This document shows, one piece after another, positions 1-9,361 of a stretch of 64,000 bases of DNA. The stretch is from Bordetella parapertussis (lineage in GTDB: Bacteria; Pseudomonadota; Gammaproteobacteria; Burkholderiales; Burkholderiaceae_B): NCBI GenBank assembly GCA_945895265.1, contig CAMDEF010000015.1, positions 1 to 64,000 on the forward strand, in the 5' to 3' direction. A model generated the notes under the pieces. That model made no database searches, had not been told where the DNA came from, and was given only the letters and a program-made list of their open reading frames with translations. Position numbers and translations under genes: made by a program. The number at the start of each line of letters is the position of its first letter. The stretch's first letter is position 1.

Positions 1-340
1 TCAAGCTTGCCAGAAGGGATATTGGTGCCACCAGGCTGCTCACTTGGCCAAGGCCGACCAGCCGGCCCCATGCACCCAGAGAGCAATACAAAGACAAACA
101 TCAACCAAGTGCCACGCGTTGTCATGACTCACTCGCCCGTATATATTTAACAAGGAGTGATCTTGAACGGTGTCCACCGTCAGCACAATTGTGTGACTCA
201 CGCATAGACGAAAAAGGCGCGCTAAAAAAACGAGACCTGACGGTCTCGTTTTTTTTTCACTGATCACGCATTATGCACAGGTTCGACTTGACCGATCAGC
301 GACTTGACTCGTCATTAACTTAACGCTTGACTGACAGTCA
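1..340. other. Left-edge noncoding region
   Basis: I find no convincing gene here. One open frame on the minus strand runs through the terminator at 224-255, has no recognisable similarity and no ribosome binding site, so I do not count it. The only clear element is that terminator. The rest (1-223 and 256-340) shows no tRNA-like fold and no promoter pair I would defend. Confidence 0.5.
224..255. terminator. Intrinsic terminator downstream of the ugpB-like gene
   Basis: A perfect 7-bp stem (CGAGACC at 231-237, GGTCTCG at 242-248) with a 4-base loop TGAC is flanked by seven A on the left and a run of T on the right, so it can end transcription from either side. It lies about 85 bases beyond the stop of the minus-strand ugpB-like gene, which is its likely client. 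Confidence 0.85.
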
Positions 341-1687
341 TTATTTTTTTCGTGCTGCGGGTGCTGTCTTGGCCAACGCTGGATCGTGCATCAACGGACG
401 CGATTCGTCGAGCGCCATCGTTAGAGCTGCTACGGGTGGGGTATTGCCCGCTAACGCTGCATCAAACTGACGACTTAAAATGGGCTCGATGCTGTGATAG
501 TTGCGTGCACGAAAACCGCGACTATTTTGATCTTTGACTGTGCGCATTGAATCAACCAGCATTCGAATACCGGGCACCTTGTCGTAAAGTGACACATTTG
601 CGGCGCGAAATGCTGCATCTGTTAAGGGCAAGTACCCAGTACGTTGATGCCAGTTGGCGGCAACCACTGGTTTAGAGAGGTACTCCAAAAATGCGACCGT
701 TGCTTTCTCGGCCTCTTTGGTGTGACCTGATACCGCCCATAAGGCGCCACCGCTGACGAAAGGTGCACCTGCCTTGGGGCCCACCTGGTCATAAAACGGT
801 AGGGGCGCCATGCCGAACTTCAAACCACGAGCATCGAGCATCTGACCTAAAGCACCAGAGGTGGTGGTCACGACAGCACATTTGTTTTTAGCAAACAGCG
901 CGTCTGCTTCGGTGCCGTTGCTATATTGCGTCAGCAGTTCTGAACGTTTCCAGCTGACCATGATTGACATGTGGCGCATAAAAATCGGGTCAGCCAAATT
1001 GAGCTCGGGCTGTTGCTTCGCTTTACTATCTAGCCCGTTAGCGGGCGTGACATACACCGCATTGTTAATGGGCGCTAGATTTTCAAGATGCGTGTTCACC
1101 TGCCGGCTGATGCCAAGCGGACAATCGTAGTGTGCTTTATCACGCAAGGCCAACAAATGATTTTGCAGTTCGGGCCACGTGCGAGCAGGTTTAGCGGCAT
1201 CAAGCCCAGCCTTTTGATAACCCTCGACGTTATAAAACATCACGGGGATTTCAGCCATATAAGGAAAGGCCATCAACCGACCTTGCGCGTCACGCATGAA
1301 ACCAGTTGTTTGGGGCAAGAACCAATTGAGATCTGCAATCGGATAGCGCTTCAACAAATCGTAGAGTGGAACGATATTTTTATGCTGCGCAATCAATTCG
1401 GGCGAACGGTTGTGTTCGATCTGCACGAGGTTAGGTTTGCCCGCACCCGGCGCAGTCATCGCCGCAGTCGCTTGCGCCCGCAAGGCGGCCTGATGATCAA
1501 ACCCCTTCAACACAACCTTGACGGCAGATTGTTCGCTATTAAACTGCCTGGCGATCTTTTCAAATTCAGATTTGTTCACTGAGGTCAAAGTATGCCAAAC
1601 CTGCACCTCAGTCGGATTGGCCTGCGCCAGCCCTGCGAGTAAACAGCTGGTGCCAAAAATCATTGCAATACGGGAGAAGAAAATCAC
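341..1687 (-). CDS. ugpB: UgpB-type ABC transporter substrate-binding protein
   Basis: Periplasmic solute-binding protein of the family that includes UgpB, the sn-glycerol-3-phosphate / glycerophosphodiester receptor. It is 448 residues, close to the usual 430-440. The N terminus is a Sec signal peptide ending near Ala-Gln-Ala (residues 21-23), after which the mature protein begins. Family-like stretches include VSGGALW in the C-terminal lobe and a Tyr-His-Ser-Ile hinge segment near residue 395. No ugpA, ugpE or ugpC permease or ATPase genes lie beside it, so it must share a membrane complex encoded elsewhere or belong to an operon cut by rearrangement. The assignment to glycerol-3-phosphate rests on family resemblance only; another phosphorylated or sugar ligand is possible. 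Confidence 0.8.
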   Translation of the reverse strand: MIFFSRIAMIFGTSCLLAGLAQANPTEVQVWHTLTSVNKSEFEKIARQFNSEQSAVKVVLKGFDHQAALRAQATAAMTAPGAGKPNLVQIEHNRSPELIAQHKNIVPLYDLLKRYPIADLNWFLPQTTGFMRDAQGRLMAFPYMAEIPVMFYNVEGYQKAGLDAAKPARTWPELQNHLLALRDKAHYDCPLGISRQVNTHLENLAPINNAVYVTPANGLDSKAKQQPELNLADPIFMRHMSIMVSWKRSELLTQYSNGTEADALFAKNKCAVVTTTSGALGQMLDARGLKFGMAPLPFYDQVGPKAGAPFVSGGALWAVSGHTKEAEKATVAFLEYLSKPVVAANWHQRTGYLPLTDAAFRAANVSLYDKVPGIRMLVDSMRTVKDQNSRGFRARNYHSIEPILSRQFDAALAGNTPPVAALTMALDESRPLMHDPALAKTAPAARKK

Positions 1688-1769
1688 GCTGTCAGTTCCG
1701 TTAAAAGGTCAAACACTAAGGTTGAATAACTTTAATCACACTTGTACCGCGCACTCTTGATACTCAACG

Positions 1770-2813
1770 TCATTTTACCGCGGCGAGATCTGCCTCTGAG
1801 GTAAATGAATCTGCAAAGAAGGCGTCTTCAGGCAGTTTGCAAGCGGCAACAAACTCGCGGCGCGCCGAATCAACCACGATTGGGGCTCCGCATGCGTAGA
1901 CTTGATACCCACTCAGATCCGGAAAGTCTTGCATCACCGCGCGATGGACGAAGCCGGTACGGCCAATCCAGCCATCTTCAGGTAAGGCGTCTGAAATCAC
2001 GGGGATGTAGGTGAAATCGGGGATCGTCTTGGCCCACTGCTCGACCAATTCGTTCATGTATAGGTCGCCCGGGCGCCGACCACCCCAGTAAAGAGTCACG
2101 GGGCGATGAATGTTTTGCTGAACCATGTGTTCGACAATTGACTTAATCGGCGCGAAGCCGGTGCCGCTAGCAAGCATGACAATCGGTAAGTGACTATCCT
2201 CACGCAAAAAGAATGAGCCGAAGGGCCCTTCGAGTCGCAAAATTTCGCGCTCTTTCATGGCTGTTGCACCAGCTCCAAACACGTGATCAGTAAACAACCC
2301 ACCGCTCAGATGACGAATATGCAGTTCTAGCGCGCTAGCCGAGTGCGGTGCATTCGCCATTGAGTAGCTGCGTCGCTTACCATCTTTAAGAATCACTTCA
2401 ATATATTGCCCGGCATGAAAACGAAACGTTTCAGTTGCAGGCAATTGCAAAGTCAACAGTGCCACGTCTGCAGTGGGGCGCTGAATCGTTGTCACCCGCG
2501 AAGGAATCTTACGGATCTGAATGTCGGAGGCCAAGCGCAACTCACGCGATTCAATCACAAGATCAGAGGTTGCACGCGCCTGACAAAGCAAGGTGAAGCC
2601 CGCTTCAATTTCATCGGCACTGAGAATTTGAGCAGGACTTGAGCCTGCCTCGACCGAGCCCGACAAGACTTTGGCTTTACACGTTGAGCAGGCCCCGCTG
2701 CGGCAGCTATAGGGCAAGACGATACCGGCTGCCAGCGCAGCATCAAGCACGCTTGTATCGGCCTCTGCGGCAAACTGGTGTTGACTGGGCTGAATCGTAA
2801 TTTGAAACGACAT
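1770..2813 (-). CDS. Ferredoxin-domain NAD(P)H:flavin oxidoreductase (AscD / CDP-6-deoxyglucoseen reductase-like)
   Basis: Electron-transfer protein of 347 residues with an N-terminal plant-type [2Fe-2S] domain and a ferredoxin-NADP reductase module. The cluster ligands are visible: Cys37, Cys42 and Cys45 in YSCRSGACSTC, and Cys77 in LLCQA. The flavin-binding motif RSYSMAN is near residue 149 and the nucleotide-binding motif ASGTGFAPIKS near residue 215. Such proteins feed electrons from NAD(P)H to an oxygenase or dehydrase. Betaproteobacterial copies are commonly labelled CDP-6-deoxy-delta-3,4-glucoseen reductase, but no deoxysugar genes are present here, so that name is probably not its role. 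It is a single-gene unit; partner unknown. Confidence 0.8.
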   Translation of the reverse strand: MSFQITIQPSQHQFAAEADTSVLDAALAAGIVLPYSCRSGACSTCKAKVLSGSVEAGSSPAQILSADEIEAGFTLLCQARATSDLVIESRELRLASDIQIRKIPSRVTTIQRPTADVALLTLQLPATETFRFHAGQYIEVILKDGKRRSYSMANAPHSASALELHIRHLSGGLFTDHVFGAGATAMKEREILRLEGPFGSFFLREDSHLPIVMLASGTGFAPIKSIVEHMVQQNIHRPVTLYWGGRRPGDLYMNELVEQWAKTIPDFTYIPVISDALPEDGWIGRTGFVHRAVMQDFPDLSGYQVYACGAPIVVDSARREFVAACKLPEDAFFADSFTSEADLAAVK

Positions 2814-2947
2814 AATCGCTTTAACCTAAAAATGAGTCAAGAAAGGCGGTACTGCTCAACAACAGAACTACGCAAAAACGGCACTTGTGTTTAGCGGCAC
2901 CGCTGCAACACGATGCCGTTGTAGAACGCTACTGCGGGATTCTACTT

Positions 2948-5257
2948 TCAAAGAACCGGCGAAAGTACGGGCTCTTTACTGCGAACGGCTAATAATTTTC
3001 CTTTGCGGGCACGTTTTGATAAATACGAGGCAAGCTCTGCACCCGACAAGACGTCTTCGACTTGTTTATTGCGATAGGTTCCAGTGACACGCAAACCGGC
3101 TTTTGACACCGGAACCGTCTGGGCCAACATATCTGGCGCATCAAGCCCCATCAAAATGGTACCCCGCCCACCTGAGGCCAAGGCTTTGATCTCAGAGGCT
3201 TCGATCAACAGCATGCGTCCGCGAGTCGACAAAAACGCCACCCGGACGGCTTGCGCAAACATCGGCACTGGGCGCAGCAAACCATCTTTGGGCTCAAGTG
3301 TGACAAACTGTTTGCCAGCGCGCTGCCGGCTAGTCATATCAGAAATTTTGGCGACAAAGCCAAAACCTTGCTGTGTGGCTAACAACCAAGCAGAATCTGC
3401 TTGTGCTGCCACCATATGTTCAATGCGCGATCCCGCCTCAAGATCAATCATCGACGTCACAGGCGCACCATCACCGCGCGCCGAAGGCAACGCCGAAACG
3501 GCCACTGAATAGACGCGTCCGTTATCGCCAAACGCAATCAAAGTATCGGTACTGCGACACTCAAAGATGCCGTAACAATCGTCACCGGCTTTAAATGAAA
3601 ACTGAGCTGCGTCGTGCCCATGATCTTGTCGGGCGCGTAGCCAACCTTTTTGCGAAACAATCACCGTAACAGGCTCGTCGATAATTTTGACCTCAAGCAC
3701 CGCCCGCTCGGCTGTCTTGATGAGGGTACGACGCTCGTCTCCGTAGGTCTTGATATCGGCTTCGATCTCTTTTACGACCGAGCGCTTAAGCGCTGTTGGC
3801 TGCTCGATGAGCTCTTTGAGTTTGTCTTGTTCAGCACGCTTATCGGCGAGCTCTTGCTCGATTTTGAAGCCTTCGAGACGCGCCAACTGACGTAAGCGCA
3901 TGTCAAGAATGTCATCGGCCTGCCGTTCGGTCAACGCGAAACGTTGCATCAGCGCTGGGCGTGGCTCATCAGACTCGCGAATCGTTTTGATCACTTCATC
4001 GACATTGAGATAGACCAACATGCGGCCTTCGAGCACATGGATGCGATCAGTTACCTTGTCATAGCGGTACTGCGTACGACGTAAGACTGTGCGGGTGCGA
4101 AAATCAATCCACTCGAGCAACGCCTGACGCAAACCTTTTTGACGCGGACGCTTATCTGTGCCGATGCACACCAAGTTCATCGAGACGCTGGTTTCCATAC
4201 TGGTTTGAGCCAGCAAGGTATTGACCAGCTCGTCGCGATCAATCCGCGACGTCTTTGGTTCGAACACGAGCCTGACCGCAGCATCTTTACCCGACTCGTC
4301 GCGCACGGCATCAAGCAGGCCTAACATTTGAGCCTTGGTTTGCTGCTGCTCAGGCGTCAGTGCTTTCTTACCTGTTTTTACCTTTGGATTGGTGAGGTCT
4401 TCGATCTCTTCGAGGACTTTTTGACATGAGGCCCCAGGGGGCAGTTCATGCACAACCAATTGCCACTGACCGCGCGCCATTTCTTCAAACTGCCAGCGAG
4501 CGCGTGCTTTGATCGAGCCGCGTCCTGTTTGATAAATTTGTGCAATGTCTGCGGCAGCGGTAATGATTTGTCCGCCACCCGCAAAATCAGGCCCAGGCAC
4601 CATTTCAAATAAGGCGGCATCAGACAAATTGGGTTGCTTAAGCAGCGCAACGCAAGCCTGCCCGATCTCACGCAAATTGTGCGAGGGAATTTCTGTGGCC
4701 ATGCCAACCGCAATCCCTGAGGCGCCGTTGAGCAACATCACCGGCAAACGTGCGGGCAACATGTCGGGCTCTTGATGGCTGCCATCGTAGTTGGGAACGA
4801 AATCAACCGTGCCTTCGTCTAGCTCATCAAGCAATAGGCGAGCAAAGGGCGTGAGTCGCGCCTCGGTGTAGCGCATCGCCGCAGCGTTATCGCCATCGCG
4901 TGAACCAAAATTACCCTGACCATCAATCAAGGGATAGCGCAGCGTGAACTGTTGCGCCATGCGTACCAGAGCGTCATACGCTGCCTGATCACCATGCGGG
5001 TGATATTTACCGAGCACATCACCGACCACGCGTGCAGATTTGACGGGTTTGGCGCCCGATTGCAGGCCCATCGCCTGCATCGCATACAAAATACGGCGTT
5101 GCACAGGTTTTTGGCCGTCACCCACATCGGGCAAGGCACGACCACGCACCACTGAGACTGCGTAATCCAAATACGCCTGCTCGGCATACAGACCAAGCGT
5201 TAGCGATTCACCGTCATCTTTCGTATCAAATAAACCAGGTTGAGTACCGTCAGTCAT
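2948..5257 (-). CDS. parC: DNA topoisomerase IV subunit A
   Basis: Catalytic DNA-cleaving subunit of topoisomerase IV, which unlinks daughter chromosomes with ParE. Length 769 residues, slightly more than E. coli ParC. The active-site tyrosine is Tyr130 in MRYTEARL, preceded by the breakage-reunion core and followed by a beta-propeller C-terminal domain (from about residue 510) with a degenerate propeller motif near SARGDG. The start lies directly against the parE stop (no intergenic base), so the two are translationally linked. In the quinolone-resistance-determining segment, the position of E. coli Ser80 is Gln91 and that of Glu84 is Asp95 ([11 protein letters not shown]). This natural substitution is treated as a separate finding. 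Confidence 0.96.
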   Translation of the reverse strand: MTDGTQPGLFDTKDDGESLTLGLYAEQAYLDYAVSVVRGRALPDVGDGQKPVQRRILYAMQAMGLQSGAKPVKSARVVGDVLGKYHPHGDQAAYDALVRMAQQFTLRYPLIDGQGNFGSRDGDNAAAMRYTEARLTPFARLLLDELDEGTVDFVPNYDGSHQEPDMLPARLPVMLLNGASGIAVGMATEIPSHNLREIGQACVALLKQPNLSDAALFEMVPGPDFAGGGQIITAAADIAQIYQTGRGSIKARARWQFEEMARGQWQLVVHELPPGASCQKVLEEIEDLTNPKVKTGKKALTPEQQQTKAQMLGLLDAVRDESGKDAAVRLVFEPKTSRIDRDELVNTLLAQTSMETSVSMNLVCIGTDKRPRQKGLRQALLEWIDFRTRTVLRRTQYRYDKVTDRIHVLEGRMLVYLNVDEVIKTIRESDEPRPALMQRFALTERQADDILDMRLRQLARLEGFKIEQELADKRAEQDKLKELIEQPTALKRSVVKEIEADIKTYGDERRTLIKTAERAVLEVKIIDEPVTVIVSQKGWLRARQDHGHDAAQFSFKAGDDCYGIFECRSTDTLIAFGDNGRVYSVAVSALPSARGDGAPVTSMIDLEAGSRIEHMVAAQADSAWLLATQQGFGFVAKISDMTSRQRAGKQFVTLEPKDGLLRPVPMFAQAVRVAFLSTRGRMLLIEASEIKALASGGRGTILMGLDAPDMLAQTVPVSKAGLRVTGTYRNKQVEDVLSGAELASYLSKRARKGKLLAVRSKEPVLSPVL

Positions 5258-7219
5258 TTAAATATCAACCTCTGCAAGATTACCTTTATCTTCGAGCCAA
5301 GTACGACGGGCACCCGATTCACTTTTGCCCATCAACATGTCAAACATCGCTGTGGTCTCTGAGGGTGCTAACGCGCCGTAACCAACCGGCAACATCCGAC
5401 GCGTGTCTGGATTCATGGTGGTTTCCCAGAGTTGCACTGGACTCATCTCACCCAAGCCTTTAAAGCGACTGATATCCCAAGAGCCTTCTCGCACGCCCTC
5501 TTTGCGAAGCTTGTCTTGAACCACCTCAAGCTCGCCCGCGTCTAGGCAGTAAATTTTACGAGCCGGGCGTTTGCCCAACGCCGGGACGTCGACACGAAAC
5601 AAAGGAGGACGCGCCACATAAACGTGGCCTAATTCAACGAGCCGTGGAAAATGCTTATAAAACAGGGTCAGCAGTAGCACCTGAATGTGCGAGCCATCAA
5701 CGTCAGCATCAGACAGAATACAAATGCGGCCATAACGCAGCCCAGACAAATCAGGCGTGTCTTTGGGGCCATGCGGGTCAACGCCAATTGCAACCGCAAT
5801 ATCGTGGATTTCGTTGTTAGCAAAGAGGCGATCACGATCGACCTCCCAGGCGTTTAAGACTTTACCGCGCAACGGCAAGACTGCCTGAAATTCTTTATCT
5901 CGACCCATTTTGGCTGAGCCACCAGCCGAGTCGCCCTCAACCAGAAAGACTTCAGTGCGCGAGGAGTCGGACGATTCACAGTCAGTGAGCTTGCCGGGCA
6001 GGACAGCCACGCCCGAGCTTTTACGCTTTTCAACTTTTTGTGCAGATTTAGCCCGCGCCTGCGCTTGTCGAATCGCCAGTTCAGCCAGTTTTTTACCGTA
6101 CTCAACATGACTGTTTAACCAGAGATCAAGTGAGGTGCGTACAAAACCACCCACTAAACGCACTGCGTCGCGGCTATTGAGTCGCTCTTTGATCTGGCCT
6201 TGAAATTGCGGATCTAGCACTTTGGCAGACAACACAAAACTGGCACGAGCAAACACATCTTCAGGCAAGAGTTTGACACCCTTGGGCAACAAACTATGTA
6301 GTTCGGCAAATCCTTTGACTGCGCTGAATAAACCTTCACGTAGCCCTGCTTCGTGGGTACCCCCTGCCGGAGTCGGGATCAGGTTGACGTAAGACTCACG
6401 CACCACGTTACCCTCATCGGCCCAAACCACCACCCACTGAGCACCCTCGCCTTGTGCAAAGCTTTCATGGTCGCCCAGCGCAAATTGCTCGCCCTGAAAC
6501 ATTGGCACACGCAACTCAAGCCCTTCAAGCGCCTCGGATAAATAACCCGCTAAGCCATCTTCATATTGCCAGTTGCGGGTCTCGCCCGTTTTTTCATTAA
6601 TGAGAGTGACTTTGACCCCTGCCATCAATACGGCTTTACTGCGCAGCAAATGCATCAACTCATTGAGAGGGATGACACCAGAATCAAAAAAACTATTGTC
6701 TGGCCACGCACGTACCCGCGTGCCTGACTTTTTGCGATTGAGTTCAGGGACCACGACAAGCGGTTCAAGCACATCACCGTTGGCAAATACCATACGGTGC
6801 GCCGCCGCCTCGCGCCAGACCACCAATTCAAGTCGCTTTGACAAGGCGTTGGTGACCGAAACACCGACCCCGTGCAAACCGCCCGAGAAGGCGTAAGCAC
6901 CGCCCCCTTTTTTATCGAATTTTCCGCCTGCATGCAGACGTGTAAACACGAGTTCGACTACCGGGGCTTTTTCTTCGGGGTGCAATCCAACCGGGATGCC
7001 GCGCCCATCGTCTTCGACTGTCACGCTGCCGTCAGTGTGCAACGTGACTTGAATATGTTTACCAAAGCCGGCCAAGGCCTCATCGGCCGCGTTATCGAGA
7101 ACTTCTTGAATAATATGAAGGGGGTGCTCAGTGCGGGTATACATGCCAGGCCGCTGGCGCACGGGTTCAAGGCCTTTCAGCACCCGAATCGATGACTCGT
7201 TGTAAGACTTAGTACTCAA
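5258..7219 (-). CDS. parE: DNA topoisomerase IV subunit B (ATPase)
   Basis: ATPase subunit of topoisomerase IV, 653 residues. GHKL ATP-binding motifs are present in order: NAADEAL (Asn and Glu of motif I, about residue 43), EDDGRGIPV (about residue 68) and GGLHGVGVSVTNALS (about residue 113). The Toprim domain shows EGDSAGGSAK and the metal-binding SDADVDGSH near residue 490, with the PLRGKVLN stretch between them. It is transcribed before parC with zero spacing. It is distinguished from GyrB by its shorter length and by its pairing with parC. Confidence 0.96.
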   Translation of the reverse strand: MSTKSYNESSIRVLKGLEPVRQRPGMYTRTEHPLHIIQEVLDNAADEALAGFGKHIQVTLHTDGSVTVEDDGRGIPVGLHPEEKAPVVELVFTRLHAGGKFDKKGGGAYAFSGGLHGVGVSVTNALSKRLELVVWREAAAHRMVFANGDVLEPLVVVPELNRKKSGTRVRAWPDNSFFDSGVIPLNELMHLLRSKAVLMAGVKVTLINEKTGETRNWQYEDGLAGYLSEALEGLELRVPMFQGEQFALGDHESFAQGEGAQWVVVWADEGNVVRESYVNLIPTPAGGTHEAGLREGLFSAVKGFAELHSLLPKGVKLLPEDVFARASFVLSAKVLDPQFQGQIKERLNSRDAVRLVGGFVRTSLDLWLNSHVEYGKKLAELAIRQAQARAKSAQKVEKRKSSGVAVLPGKLTDCESSDSSRTEVFLVEGDSAGGSAKMGRDKEFQAVLPLRGKVLNAWEVDRDRLFANNEIHDIAVAIGVDPHGPKDTPDLSGLRYGRICILSDADVDGSHIQVLLLTLFYKHFPRLVELGHVYVARPPLFRVDVPALGKRPARKIYCLDAGELEVVQDKLRKEGVREGSWDISRFKGLGEMSPVQLWETTMNPDTRRMLPVGYGALAPSETTAMFDMLMGKSESGARRTWLEDKGNLAEVDI

Positions 7220-7580
7220 GAGATCCCCAATTGCAATAAAAGATGCGCCATTTTACGGAAAATGCAGAATCAGGCAGTTTCGAAGGTAAACCCGCGGCAA
7301 AGCGAGGTTCTGACACGACTTTGCGGGTTGCGTTGGCGAACCGTGCTTTGCCCGCAAGTTGTTATTCTGCACAGTTGTTTCAGCGTAAAACAGCGCAAAC
7401 CTAGCAAAATCAGATGATGTTATGCTTTAATGCAATTAAGACAGGTGGCGACGCAGTCACCACGAGGATCCAAAAATTTGATCCCATGTAGTTTCAGCTA
7501 ACTATGCTGAACGGCATTGCCAAACGTAAAAGCAAAAAATATTCCCAATTTGCCAGACCGATCACTCTTAGAGAAAAACC
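7220..7580. other. Divergent intergenic region between parE and trxA
   Basis: This 361-base spacer must hold the promoters of parEC (leftward) and trxA (rightward). I see a -10-like TATGCT around 7505 upstream of trxA, but no -35 at good spacing, so I do not name a promoter. No open frame of note, no strong hairpin and no small RNA signature was recognised. Confidence 0.4.
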
Positions 7581-7907
7581 ATGAGCGAACACATCAAAAA
7601 CGTGAGCGACGACAGCTTTGACGCGGACGTCATCAAATCTTCACAACCTGTATTGGTTGATTACTGGGCCGCTTGGTGTGGCCCCTGCAAGCAGATTGCC
7701 CCTATGCTTGAAGAAGTTGCCGCCCAATACGCCGGAAAAATGACCGTAGCTAAGCTCAACGTTGACGAAAATCAAGCGACCGCCGGTAACTTTGGCATTC
7801 GCGGTATCCCAACCCTAATGTTATTTAAAGATGGCAAAGTTGCTGACACCAAAGTCGGTGCCTTGTCAAAAGCCCAATTAACCGCATGGTTAGACAGCGC
7901 GATCTAA
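7581..7907 (+). CDS. trxA: Thioredoxin 1
   Basis: Cytoplasmic thiol-disulfide reductant, 108 residues, the normal length for thioredoxin 1. The redox centre is WCGPCK with Cys33 and Cys36; the buried Asp of the fold is in VDYWAAW (Asp27), and the cis-proline is in the GIPTL motif. It is followed 126 bases later by rho on the same strand, a pairing widespread in proteobacteria. The start ATG is supported by the conserved length and a purine-rich AGAG stretch ten bases upstream. Confidence 0.97.
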   Translation: MSEHIKNVSDDSFDADVIKSSQPVLVDYWAAWCGPCKQIAPMLEEVAAQYAGKMTVAKLNVDENQATAGNFGIRGIPTLMLFKDGKVADTKVGALSKAQLTAWLDSAI

Positions 7908-7920
7908 GATGCCGTCACGC

Positions 7921-7941
7921 GCGAGCCCTTTCGTGGCTCGC
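7921..7941 (+). promoter_or_regulatory. Hairpin in the trxA-rho spacer
   Basis: A perfect 7-bp GC-rich stem (GCGAGCC, GGCTCGC) with a 7-base loop lies 13 bases after the trxA stop. No T-run follows, so it is not a standard intrinsic terminator. In E. coli the trxA-rho region holds an attenuator through which Rho controls its own synthesis. A similar role here is inference from position only; 3'-end protection of trxA mRNA is an alternative. Confidence 0.4.
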
Positions 7942-8033
7942 CACTGGCTTCGCTTAAGGCGGGCTGTTCGTTTGCATACACTGTTCTTTCCCCCTCCTCT
8001 TCTATTTTGAAGTAATTTTTTACACTGACATCA

Positions 8034-9290
8034 ATGCACCTGAACGAACTGAAGGCGCAGCACGTTTCGCAGCTGCTCGAAATGGCCGCAGGCCTCGAAA
8101 TCGAAAACGCCAATCGCTTACGCAAACAAGAACTAATGTTTGCCATAATGAAAAAGCGGGCGAAACAAGGCGAACAAATTTTTGGTGATGGCGTACTTGA
8201 AGTCTTACCCGACGGGTTTGGCTTTTTGCGCTCGCCCGATACATCATATTTGGCTAGCACTGACGACATCTATATTTCACCCTCACAAATTCGTCGCTTT
8301 AATTTGTATACCGGTGACTCAATCGAGGGTGAAGTTCGTACCCCAAAAGATGGTGAGCGCTATTTTGCGTTGGTCAAGGTCGATAAGGTCAACGGCTTTG
8401 CCCCTGAGGCGATTAAGCATCGCATCATGTTTGAGAATCTGACACCCCTGCACCCCGATAAAGTCATGCCCCTTGAGCGTGATATCAAAAGTGAAGAAAA
8501 CCTGACGGGTCGCATTCTTGATATTTTTGCGCCGATCGGTAAAGGGCAGCGCGGCCTCATCGTTGCAAGTCCGAAATCAGGCAAAACGGTGATGATGCAA
8601 CACATCGCCCATGCTATTACTGACAATTTTCCTGATGCAGTCATGATTGTCATGCTGATCGACGAGCGTCCGGAAGAAGTGACAGAGATGCAGCGCACCG
8701 TGCGCGGCGAAGTCGTGGCCTCAACCTTTGACGAACCTGCAACCCGTCACGTCCAAGTAGCAGAGATGGTCATCGAACGGGCGAAGCGTCTAGTCGAAAT
8801 GAAAAAAGACGTCGTGATCTTGCTGGATTCGATTACTCGGCTGGCGCGCGCTTACAACACGGTAGTTCCGGCCTCGGGCAAGGTGTTGACGGGCGGCGTT
8901 GACGCCAATGCACTGCAACGACCTAAGCGGTTTTTTGGCGCTGCACGTAATCTCGAAGAAGGTGGGTCACTCACCATCATCGGTACGGCCTTGATTGAAA
9001 CAGGCAGCCGCATGGACGAAGTGATTTACGAAGAATTCAAAGGTACAGGCAACTCTGAGATTCACCTTGAGCGGCGCTTGGCTGAGAAGCGTGTTTACCC
9101 AGCCATCAATTTGAACAAGTCAGGCACGCGTCGCGAAGAGCTGTTGATCAAGCCTGATCTCTTACAAAAAGTCTGGGTACTACGCAAATTTATTCACGAT
9201 ATGGACGATGTCGAATCGATGGAATTCATCTTGGATAAAATGCGTTCAACCAAGAACAATAATGAGTTTTTTGATTTGATGAAGCGCTAA
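8034..9290 (+). CDS. rho: Transcription termination factor Rho
   Basis: Hexameric RNA helicase that ends transcription at C-rich unstructured sites. 418 residues, one less than E. coli Rho. The N-terminal Rho_N helical domain and the OSB RNA-binding domain ([13 protein letters not shown] near residue 61) precede the RecA-type ATPase. That domain has Walker [10 protein letters not shown] (about residue 178), Walker [17 protein letters not shown] and the Q-loop/R-loop region [19 protein letters not shown]. The ATG lacks a strong Shine-Dalgarno sequence. Autogenous control in the 126-base leader is plausible. Confidence 0.98.
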   Translation: MHLNELKAQHVSQLLEMAAGLEIENANRLRKQELMFAIMKKRAKQGEQIFGDGVLEVLPDGFGFLRSPDTSYLASTDDIYISPSQIRRFNLYTGDSIEGEVRTPKDGERYFALVKVDKVNGFAPEAIKHRIMFENLTPLHPDKVMPLERDIKSEENLTGRILDIFAPIGKGQRGLIVASPKSGKTVMMQHIAHAITDNFPDAVMIVMLIDERPEEVTEMQRTVRGEVVASTFDEPATRHVQVAEMVIERAKRLVEMKKDVVILLDSITRLARAYNTVVPASGKVLTGGVDANALQRPKRFFGAARNLEEGGSLTIIGTALIETGSRMDEVIYEEFKGTGNSEIHLERRLAEKRVYPAINLNKSGTRREELLIKPDLLQKVWVLRKFIHDMDDVESMEFILDKMRSTKNNNEFFDLMKR

Positions 9291-9361
9291 GCATCTCTAG
9301 TTTGTCACAGCGAAAGACGCGCGATTAGGCGTTGTTATGGATAAACGCGCTAGTAGAAATG

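Noticed and set aside
40..267. 75-codon minus-strand frame at the left edge
   Set aside because: It starts inside the terminator, has no ribosome binding site and no recognisable similarity.
2948..7219. GyrA/GyrB instead of ParC/ParE
   Set aside because: The adjacent parE-parC order with no spacing, the shorter B subunit and the degenerate propeller box favour topoisomerase IV.
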